Assembly: GCA_009927375.1 (NCBI GenBank)
Contig: RFNE01000221.1
Coordinates: forward strand, 1-5,355
Source: Actinomycetota bacterium
Lineage (GTDB): Bacteria > Actinomycetota > Acidimicrobiia > Acidimicrobiales > Ilumatobacteraceae
DNA length: 5,355 bases
Direction of reading: 5' to 3'
Positions 1 through 5,198 of the stretch are shown in pieces. The notes below the pieces were generated by a model, which was not told the origin of the DNA, did not search any database, and worked only from the letters and a program-made list of their open reading frames with translations. The position numbers and the translations under genes are program-made. Within the stretch, counting starts at the first letter, position 1. Each line of letters starts with the position of its first letter.

Positions 1-1
1 G

Positions 2-1540
2 GTGTTCGCAGTGCTCCTCGTGGCGAGCATGTGGTTGGCGGACAGACTTCGACCGTCAGTCGTTCCGCCGTCACCTGAACAGAGGGCTCTGGATGGCTAT
101 CGCCAGTTGGGAACTCGGAGCCAATGGGTTTTCCGCATCGTTGTTGGACTCGTACTCGGCTTGATGGTTGGGCTTCCTGCTGCAACGCAGTGGGATTCAT
201 GGCTCCAATTCCGTCATTCGCAGCCTTTTGGCATCCTTGATCCACTCTTTGGCGAGGACGTGTCGTTCTACGTCTTCCAGCTCCCGTTTGCTGGATTCGT
301 CGTCAATTGGCTTTTTGGAGCCCTCCTTCTGACCCTCTTGGTTTCGGCCGGAGTTCACTATCTCAACGGTGGCATTCGACTGCAGAATCAAGGTCGAAAG
401 GTCAGCCCCCAGGCAAAGGCACACATCTCCGTGCTTCTTGCGCTCTTGGCGTTGACGAGAGCAGGCGGTTACTGGTTGTCGAGATTCGGTTTGACCACGT
501 CGACACGTGGCGTTGTGAAGGGTGCGACGTACACGGACGTCAACGCCCAATTGCCAGCGATCAACCTCATGATCCTCGTGTCAATTGCCGTCGCACTCCT
601 GTTCCTGTGGAACGTGAGGCTTCGCGGTTGGCGAATTCCGGTTCTTGCCACTGGACTTTGGTTGATCATCGCGACGACGGCAGGGACGATCTACCCGGCG
701 ATCGTTCAGCGTTTTTCTGTCCAGCCGAATGTGAGCACGAAGGAACTTCCGTACATTGACAGAAATCTTGAGGCAACAAAGGTGGCACTCGGACTTGACA
801 GTGTCGAGACCAAGTCGATTTCCTTTGAGCCGATCACACCCGATGACGTGTCTGCGTCAATCGATTCGATCCGCGATGTTCGCCAGCTCGACCCGTCGGA
901 GATGCGTGATCGATTCGCACTCGACGAAGGACAGTCGTCGTTTTATGCGATCCGAGACCTTGACGTCGATCGTTATTCGGTTGATGGTCGAATCCAGCAA
1001 GTGCTCCTCGGAACGAGAGAGTTGAACACCGACGGTATCCCCAACAGGACGTGGGTCTCTCGGCATCTGATCTACACACATGGTTGTGGTGTGGTCGCCG
1101 CTCCCGCGAGCCAAGTGACGTCCGATGGCCGACCTGTGTATGTCGACCTTGGTGTGACCAAGCCGCAGTTGTACGTCGGTGAGGGTTTGTCTGAATACGC
1201 AGTCCTAGGAACAAGTCAGCAGGAACAAACGTGCGCGGGTGTCGCCAATGACCCGTATTCTGCTGACGGCGGTGTGAAGTTGTCCAGCGTCGTGCGTCGT
1301 ACTGCATTCGCGCTTACCTTCAATGAGTACAACCTCTTCGGATCAAGCCTGATTGAGCCCGAGTCACAGATCCTGTGGGTCCGAAATGTTCGTGATCGCG
1401 CAGAGAAAGTTGCACCGTTCCTTCGGTTTGACGCGGATCCGTACCCCGTAGTCGTGGATGGCGAAGTGAAGTGGATCATCGAGCTTACACCGTGTCCAAC
1501 CGATATCCCTATTCACAGTCGGCAAACGTCAATCAGTTGA
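2..1540 (+). CDS. UPF0182 family membrane protein, main part (5' partial, ends at a frame break)
   Basis: This is the membrane half and first extracytoplasmic part of a UPF0182 (COG1615) protein, a family of integral membrane proteins of unknown function. The frame is open from the window edge. The GTG at 2 is probably internal, because family members carry roughly 80-90 more N-terminal residues with further membrane helices. Hydrophobic segments are visible at about residues 1-13, 42-62, 97-120, 141-159, 186-205 and 212-234. Family signatures seen: SPEQRAL (24-30), DPLFGEDVSFYVFQLPF (80-96), GGIRLQ (123-128), RGVVKGATYTDV (169-180), IYPAIVQRF (230-238), PYIDRNLEATK (250-260), DVDRYSVDGR (321-330), IYTHG (357-361) and KVAPFLRFDADPYPVV (469-484). 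Residue 362 is Cys where I expect Tyr. True homology stops at about residue 493; the last 18 residues are out-of-frame read-through. The protein continues in other frames to 2666, so this and 1620-2666 are one gene. Confidence 0.9.
   Translation: MFAVLLVASMWLADRLRPSVVPPSPEQRALDGYRQLGTRSQWVFRIVVGLVLGLMVGLPAATQWDSWLQFRHSQPFGILDPLFGEDVSFYVFQLPFAGFVVNWLFGALLLTLLVSAGVHYLNGGIRLQNQGRKVSPQAKAHISVLLALLALTRAGGYWLSRFGLTTSTRGVVKGATYTDVNAQLPAINLMILVSIAVALLFLWNVRLRGWRIPVLATGLWLIIATTAGTIYPAIVQRFSVQPNVSTKELPYIDRNLEATKVALGLDSVETKSISFEPITPDDVSASIDSIRDVRQLDPSEMRDRFALDEGQSSFYAIRDLDVDRYSVDGRIQQVLLGTRELNTDGIPNRTWVSRHLIYTHGCGVVAAPASQVTSDGRPVYVDLGVTKPQLYVGEGLSEYAVLGTSQQEQTCAGVANDPYSADGGVKLSSVVRRTAFALTFNEYNLFGSSLIEPESQILWVRNVRDRAEKVAPFLRFDADPYPVVVDGEVKWIIELTPCPTDIPIHSRQTSIS
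1481..1485 (+). other. Frame break 1 in the UPF0182 gene (one base missing)
   Basis: The family sequence runs in frame to Trp-Ile-Ile (1472-1480) and resumes with Ala-Tyr-Thr-Val-Ser-Asn-Arg-Tyr-Pro-Tyr-Ser-Gln from 1483. The codon at 1481-1482 has lost one base: restoring a pyrimidine gives Asp-Ala-Tyr, restoring G gives Glu-Ala-Tyr. The bridging reading frame is open from 1483 to about 1604 and encodes conserved family sequence, including NRYPYSQSANVNQLTPGSG and FNYVRNSVKVVV. Coding content in 1541-1619 is therefore part of the gene, not an intergenic gap. Confidence 0.85.
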
Positions 1541-1602
1541 CACCGGGATCAGGCTTGAATGCCGACTTCAACTACGTCCGCAACAGCGTAAAAGTCGTTG
1601 TT

Positions 1603-1607
1603 GAGCA
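1603..1607 (+). other. Frame break 2 in the UPF0182 gene (one base missing)
   Basis: The bridging frame reads Lys-Val-Val-Val up to 1602, then meets a TGA at 1621. The conserved continuation Ala-Tyr-Ser-Gly-Glu-Met-Thr-Phe-Tyr-Val-Val-Asp starts at 1605 in the third frame. The codon at 1603-1604 therefore lacks one base (GA followed directly by GCATAT). Family members have Val-Asp-Ala-Tyr here, which favours a lost pyrimidine; loss of one G from a GG pair (Glu-Ala-Tyr) is also possible. This is the same local change as at 1482. Confidence 0.85.
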
Positions 1608-1619
1608 TATTCGGGAGAG

Positions 1620-2666
1620 ATGACGTTCTATGTCGTCGATCCGACGGATCCGATCATCCAGACATGGTCGGCTGTTTTCCCGGATCTGTTTACTCCAGTC
1701 TCGAAAGCTGCACCTGAAGTTGTTGATCACTTCCGTTACCCAGAGGATCTCTTCCGCGTGCAGACGAACATGTATGGCCGCTATCAGTTCGGTGACGCCG
1801 CACTGTTCTTCAATCGCGATGCCGCGTGGAGTGTTGCGCAAGCTCCACCTTCGGAACCTGATGTCAATACCGTTGCTGGTGGAGTAGCGACGGATCTTGC
1901 AAATCCTGATCTCATCGACGTCCAAGAAGCCAACGTCGCACGATTTGAGCCGTATTACACGTTGTTCCACGAACCAGGAACGACCTCAACTCCTGGTCGC
2001 TTTTCCATGCTTCGACCCTTTGTTCCATTCTCAGCTGACGATGCTCGTAAAGAGCTCCGCGCCTTCATGGTGGTCTCGAGCGAACCAGAAACGTACGGGA
2101 TCACGGTGTACACGATCGATGGTCAGCTACCAGAAGGACCAGCGACAGTTGCCGCAGAGTTTGGGAGCGACCCCATCATTTCTCAGCAGATCACGTTGCT
2201 TGACCAGCGTGGATCACGCGTCGTCTTTGGTGATCTTCAACTAGTGCCGGTTGGGAAGGGACTTGTCTATCTCAGACCTCTCTTCGTACGACCTGACGAT
2301 GCAAATGCACGACAGATCTTTGTTCGCAAGTTCCTTGCCTCTTACAACAACAAAGTGGTGATCGGAGAGTCCCTGGCGGATGCGGTCAACAAGTTGTTCA
2401 CTGGCGCAGGTTCTCAGCTTGGTTCGGCGACGTCGGGTTCGACCGAAGAAACCGAATCTGGTGGAACGTCCGATACGTCAACGTCCGTCACTGTGCCGTC
2501 GAACGAAGGGGCATCCCCAGATGAGCTTCTTCGTCAGGCTGAACAGCTCTTCGCCGAGGCCGATGCTGCACTGGGTCAGAACCCACCAGACTTTGCCACG
2601 TATCAGAAGAAGCTTGCTGAGGCCCGTGCCTTGGTAAGTGAGGCGATCAGCCTGCTTGCTGGCTAA
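1620..2666 (+). CDS. UPF0182 family protein, C-terminal part (fragment after the second frame break)
   Basis: This is the C-terminal extracytoplasmic domain and tail of the same UPF0182 protein that starts upstream. The ATG at 1620 is an internal Met, not a real start: homology runs back through the frame break at about 1604, where the frame reads Ala-Tyr-Ser-Gly-Glu directly before this Met. Family motifs seen: VVDPTDPIIQTW (residues 5-16), RYPEDLFRVQ (39-48), FFNRD, EPYYTLF, a PFVPFS block, EPETYGITVY, SDPIISQQITLLDQRGS and a VFGDLQLVPVGKGLVYLRPL stretch. From about residue 260 (nt 2397) comes a 40-residue linker rich in Ser, Thr, Gly and Glu. A predicted helical, Ala/Glu/Leu-rich tail follows (about 300-348), with the TYQKKLAEA pattern that I associate with actinobacterial members. 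With one base restored at each of two sites, 2-2666 reads as 888 codons plus TAA. The stop abuts the stop of the opposing SDR gene. Confidence 0.88.
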   Translation: MTFYVVDPTDPIIQTWSAVFPDLFTPVSKAAPEVVDHFRYPEDLFRVQTNMYGRYQFGDAALFFNRDAAWSVAQAPPSEPDVNTVAGGVATDLANPDLIDVQEANVARFEPYYTLFHEPGTTSTPGRFSMLRPFVPFSADDARKELRAFMVVSSEPETYGITVYTIDGQLPEGPATVAAEFGSDPIISQQITLLDQRGSRVVFGDLQLVPVGKGLVYLRPLFVRPDDANARQIFVRKFLASYNNKVVIGESLADAVNKLFTGAGSQLGSATSGSTEETESGGTSDTSTSVTVPSNEGASPDELLRQAEQLFAEADAALGQNPPDFATYQKKLAEARALVSEAISLLAG

Positions 2667-3476
2667 CTACCAGGCAGTCCAACCGCCATCGATGACCAGA
2701 TTGTGTCCGGTCACGTACCGTGACATGTCGCTTGCGAGAAACGCCACGCCAGCCTTGTAATCCTCTTCGGTTGCCATTCGCTTGAGCGGGGTCTTGTTTG
2801 CGTAGGCATTTCGGAAGACTTCGAGATGATCGCGGTAGACACCTCCGGGAGAGAGCGTGTTCACGCGAACGTCCGGGGCCAGTGTGGTTGCGAGCCAACG
2901 AGTGAGCTGGATGATGCCACCCTTGCTTGCCGCATAGCCGGCAGCGTTCCCCATGTCGGTCCCTTCATAGATGGACCAGTCTGGGCCAACGATTCCATAG
3001 GTCGAACCGAAGAAGATCATCGAACCGTTCGGGCTCTTTCGCAGGTGCTCGACGCATCCCTGCGCAAGCAGGAATGCGGATGTCAGATTGATCTCAATGC
3101 CGCGACGCCATTGAGTCACGCTCTGATCCTCGAATCGAGTCGTCCAGCCGCCAAGCTCGGGATTCACAATCGCCGCAAGGTGAACGAGGACATCGATGCG
3201 TCCAAAGTGGTCGACAACCGTGTTTGGAATGGCACGAACTTCAGGCTCGGATTCCAAGTCGGTGACGATCTCGAGGACTTCGACGTCGTGCTGCTTGCGA
3301 ATCTCTTCCGCGACTGCACGAACTCGATCTTTATTGATATCGACGATTGCCAATTTGCTTCCAAGCTCGGCCAATCCTGAAGCTGCAACACTTCCGATGT
3401 GACCCGCCCCACCGATGACAAGAGAAACACGACCATCCATCCGCGACAGGTCGTTGATCGATTTGCCGAGGTTCAT
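2667..3476 (-). CDS. SDR family NAD(P)-dependent oxidoreductase, PtmA-like (nonulosonic acid / flagellin modification type)
   Basis: This is an intact short-chain dehydrogenase of 269 residues, the normal length for a classical SDR. I chose the ATG at 3476-3474 because AAGGAG lies 5 nt upstream and the start overlaps the preceding stop as ATGA; an open extension upstream to 3551 is cytidylyltransferase coding sequence read in another frame. Features seen: Rossmann glycine motif GGAGHIG (22-28), Asp46 at the end of beta-2 (suggests NAD preference), Asp73, Asn130, catalytic Ser158, Tyr181 and Lys185 (YAASK), and the PGG turn (210-212). The usual NNAG motif is replaced by HLAA (99-102). The block STYGIV..., IYEGTDM (169-175) before the catalytic Tyr, then LSPGGVY, matches Campylobacter PtmA as I recall it, which supports a legionaminic-type locus over a generic SDR. 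The exact substrate is unknown. It is the last gene of the operon. Confidence 0.93.
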   Translation of the reverse strand: MNLGKSINDLSRMDGRVSLVIGGAGHIGSVAASGLAELGSKLAIVDINKDRVRAVAEEIRKQHDVEVLEIVTDLESEPEVRAIPNTVVDHFGRIDVLVHLAAIVNPELGGWTTRFEDQSVTQWRRGIEINLTSAFLLAQGCVEHLRKSPNGSMIFFGSTYGIVGPDWSIYEGTDMGNAAGYAASKGGIIQLTRWLATTLAPDVRVNTLSPGGVYRDHLEVFRNAYANKTPLKRMATEEDYKAGVAFLASDMSRYVTGHNLVIDGGWTAW

Positions 3477-4189
3477 GTGCTCTCCTTGTCCCTGCGAGCT
3501 AGTAGAAATTCTGCGTACGCAATATCGTCTTCCGTGTCGATATCGACGCAATGCGTCTTCGGCAGTACGACTGCACGAGTCTCACCATCGTAGATCGACG
3601 TTGCAGTAAGCAAGTAGTCGCATTTGATGATGAATGCGACTGTTGAAACATCGTAAACCTGTGGCGCAGCTTGCCTGTTGTAGATCCGTTGCGCAGGTTC
3701 ATTCACGAGTCGTACTTGTTGTGTCGCATCATCGATCGTCACCATGTTGAACCATGGGTTCTTGTGGGCATCAGATACCGCCATGATTACGTCTGCGTCT
3801 GACGATGCAGCAAGGTCAGTGCACTTGTTCAGGTCGTCGAGCGTTCGGAGCGGCGCAACGCAGGGAACGGCCATCAAGTACCGGGGATCATCACCTTGTT
3901 CACGCAGATACTTCACCATGTGACACCATGCATCCCACTCCCGAGAAGTGTCTTGAGCAAGCTCGGCTGGACGGAGCCATGGTGCTTCCGCACCGAATCG
4001 ACGCGCCTCGTCGGCAATCTGCGGTGAGTCGGTAGAGCACAGCACGCGGGTCACGTGTCGCGCCTGCTTCGCTTGAACTACCGCGCGCTGGATGAGGGAC
4101 TGTCCGCCGACAATTCTCAAGTTCTTGTTGGGGACGCCTTTCGAACCACCTCGGGCGAATACCCCTGCAACAATCGTTGTCTCTGGCAC
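3473..4189 (-). CDS. CMP-sugar cytidylyltransferase, NeuA/PtmB-like (acylneuraminate cytidylyltransferase family)
   Basis: This intact 238-residue enzyme should transfer CMP from CTP to a nonulosonic acid (legionaminic or another sialic-acid-like sugar), releasing pyrophosphate in the cytoplasm. The length fits single-domain NeuA enzymes. Seen in the sequence: the nucleotide-binding loop FARGGSKGVPNKN (11-23), STDS (52-55), RPAELAQD (73-80), APLRTLDDL (112-120), NPWFNMV (144-150), RQAAPQVYD (172-180) and the probable metal-binding acidic motif VDIDTEDD (215-222; Asp216, Asp218). The NPWFN and RQAAPQVYD blocks match PtmB-type enzymes better than bacterial NeuA in general. The usual Gln of QPTSPLR is not kept (VPCVAPLR). 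The start is GTG at 4189-4187, 6 nt after the oxidoreductase stop, with only a weak Shine-Dalgarno-like TAGG. The stop overlaps the SDR start by 4 nt. The exact sugar substrate cannot be read from sequence; KdsB is less likely. Confidence 0.92.
   Translation of the reverse strand: MPETTIVAGVFARGGSKGVPNKNLRIVGGQSLIQRAVVQAKQARHVTRVLCSTDSPQIADEARRFGAEAPWLRPAELAQDTSREWDAWCHMVKYLREQGDDPRYLMAVPCVAPLRTLDDLNKCTDLAASSDADVIMAVSDAHKNPWFNMVTIDDATQQVRLVNEPAQRIYNRQAAPQVYDVSTVAFIIKCDYLLTATSIYDGETRAVVLPKTHCVDIDTEDDIAYAEFLLARRDKEST
3482..3487 (-). promoter_or_regulatory. Ribosome binding site of the PtmA-like SDR gene
   Basis: On the minus strand AAGGAG lies 5 nt before the ATG at 3476-3474. It sits inside the last codons of the cytidylyltransferase gene and settles the choice of this start over upstream in-frame starts. 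With the ATGA stop/start overlap it suggests coupled translation. Confidence 0.75.
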
Positions 4190-4195
4190 GATGAC

Positions 4196-4432
4196 CTATT
4201 CCGCGATGCCGACTGGTTTGCCAGACATCGCTGATTTCTCTATTGCCTCAATCGTATTGAGAATGTGTACGCCTTGAGCGACATCACACGAACCGATCGC
4301 ACTGTCATGTTCTCCAGTAATGGCAAACGTGAGGAGGGATCGTGCCGCTCGATCACGCTCTCCGGGTTCGGCGATGTACAGAACCTCCGTTGACCCGTCA
4401 TTGAGAATCTTGGTGACCGAACCAGCGAGCAA
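4196..4432 (-). CDS. Gfo/Idh/MocA family oxidoreductase, C-terminal part (fragment)
   Basis: This is the C-terminal end of the same oxidoreductase that begins at 5198, not an independent gene. The apparent start is a TTG codon inside an open stretch; the sensible reading comes from further upstream (Arg-Val-His-Ile-Arg-Ala-Asp-Leu-Leu-Ala-Gly-Ser-Val) after a frame change. The end of the protein, with VHILNTIEAIEKSAMSGKPV, matches the usual C-terminal helix of Gfo/Idh/MocA enzymes, in which a Leu-Ile-Glu-Ala-Ile-x-x-Ser pattern closes the fold. TAG at 4198-4196 is followed 6 nt later by the GTG start of the cytidylyltransferase. Whether the enzyme is functional depends on whether the two frame breaks are real. 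Confidence 0.75.
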   Translation of the reverse strand: MLAGSVTKILNDGSTEVLYIAEPGERDRAARSLLTFAITGEHDSAIGSCDVAQGVHILNTIEAIEKSAMSGKPVGIAE

Positions 4433-4444
4433 ATCGGCCCGAAT

Positions 4445-4475
4445 GTGAACGCGGGAAAGACTGCATCCCAGTGGC
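4445..4475 (-). other. Frame break 4, in the oxidoreductase gene (one base missing, position approximate)
   Basis: The middle frame reads well up to DVPYRH (about 4471) and then turns into unlikely sequence ending at 4240. The C-terminal frame reads as Leu-Gly-Cys-Ser-Leu-Ser-Arg-Val-His-Ile-Arg-Ala-Asp from 4471 onward. Restoring one base between 4472 and 4471 (CA, then CTG) joins them as Arg-His-Leu-Gly-Cys. Both frames are open across this stretch, so the site cannot be fixed more closely from sequence alone. Confidence 0.65.
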
Positions 4476-4532
4476 GATAGGGGACATCAGTTGTCATGTC
4501 GAGATGAATTCGGGACTGAATGCCAGATCCGC

Positions 4533-5198
4533 TCAGTGTGAAATCTGCACCTGTTTCGACTCGTCCGTCAGTCGGTGCTCCGTCAAATGAAAGTGGGATT
4601 CTTGAACCACCAGGGGACGTGCAGCTAAATAGCTGATTGCATCGATTTCGTGGCTCAATTCACGAAGCACTCCGCCACCAAGATCTTTTCTCGCTGTGAC
4701 TGAGTTGTCGGCCGACACATCTGGTCTCCAATGTCGGAGATGCTGACCGTAAGCCAAGGAAACCGATGTCAAGGAAGTCTTGCCTTGACGGCAAATCTCT
4801 TCGTGAAGCCTCAAAGGCGTGTCACTAAACCTCAAGTGATGACCAACGGTAATTCTCAAGCTTCGCTGCACCGCTAGCTTGCAAATTTCATGACCATCTC
4901 TAGAGTTGACTGCAATCGGCTTTTCCAACATGAACGTAGAACAGGAACGTGAGAGTTGTTCTAGATCTGTGTGGTGCAGTGTCGCGGCACTTGCAATCGC
5001 GACGAAGCTCGGTTGAGTGGCAATCCCATCGTTGAGGCTGGTGAGGATGTCAATGTTGGAGGAGCGGATCAGATCCAATGGCTGGATGCTGTTCGAACGC
5101 TTCACGAGCGCAATTCGAGCGTTTGGAAAGAGATCACGTATGCAAAGTGCATGACGCCTGCCTGCACTTCCTGACCCAATTACCAGGAAGCTATCCAT
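4533..5198 (-). CDS. Gfo/Idh/MocA family oxidoreductase, N-terminal part (ends at a frame break)
   Basis: This is the NAD(P)-binding domain and the start of the C-terminal sheet domain of a Gfo/Idh/MocA sugar oxidoreductase. Seen: Rossmann motif GSGSAGRRH (8-16), the EKPIAV motif, GHHLRF, a YGQHLRHWRP segment and GGGVLRELSHEID with the conserved His of the active-site region. These last blocks are typical of the subgroup found in nonulosonic-acid and O-antigen loci (PtmF-like in position), whose substrates are mostly uncharacterised. Homology ends at about residue 212 (LTD); the remaining residues to TGA at 4535 are out of frame. With one base restored near 4561 and one near 4472, the gene reads from 5198 to TAG at 4196 as 334 residues, a normal family length. 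The ATG at 5198 lies inside the stop region of the upstream gene (8-nt overlap ATGGATAG), indicating translational coupling. Confidence 0.88.
   Translation of the reverse strand: MDSFLVIGSGSAGRRHALCIRDLFPNARIALVKRSNSIQPLDLIRSSNIDILTSLNDGIATQPSFVAIASAATLHHTDLEQLSRSCSTFMLEKPIAVNSRDGHEICKLAVQRSLRITVGHHLRFSDTPLRLHEEICRQGKTSLTSVSLAYGQHLRHWRPDVSADNSVTARKDLGGGVLRELSHEIDAISYLAARPLVVQESHFHLTEHRLTDESKQVQISH
4557..4572 (-). other. Frame break 3, in the oxidoreductase gene (one base missing)
   Basis: Reading right to left, the N-terminal frame holds to HRLTD and then runs into TGA at 4535. Sensible protein continues one base earlier as Val-Glu-Thr-Gly-Ala-Asp-Phe-Thr-Leu-Ser-Gly from 4560, through HLDMTTDVPYRH. 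One lost base restores this. The most economical site is between 4561 and 4560 (Asp-Asp/Glu-Val-Glu), but a site a few bases upstream (Thr-Asp-Gly-Arg-Val-Glu) also works. Confidence 0.75.

Noticed and set aside
834..1307. Long minus-strand open frame (157 codons) opposite the UPF0182 gene
   Set aside because: Rich in Arg, His and Thr with no recognisable motif; it is the complement of clearly conserved UPF0182 coding sequence.
1475..1610. Programmed -1 ribosomal frameshifting to join the UPF0182 frames
   Set aside because: The direction fits, but there is no slippery heptamer at either site and two such events within 125 bases in a housekeeping-type membrane gene would be unprecedented to my knowledge.
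1541..1619. Apparent gap between two plus-strand genes, a possible promoter region
   Set aside because: The region encodes conserved UPF0182 sequence in the bridging frame, so it is coding and not intergenic.
2650..2677. Inverted repeat at the convergent stops as a bidirectional terminator
   Set aside because: The stem is only 5 bp (GCCTG/CAGGC) with a long loop and no T run on either strand.
2826..3380. Plus-strand open frame of 184 codons inside the SDR region
   Set aside because: It lies opposite the SDR, whose motifs and catalytic residues are all on the minus strand; the product resembles no family.
3477..3551. N-terminal extension of the SDR by 25 codons
   Set aside because: The extension is basic, low-quality sequence made from cytidylyltransferase codons in another frame; the ATG at 3476 has a good ribosome site and the ATGA overlap.
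4430..4432. TTG as a genuine start of a separate small gene at 4432-4196
   Set aside because: The peptide is the standard C-terminal end of the Gfo/Idh/MocA protein, and coherent sequence extends upstream of the TTG in the same frame.
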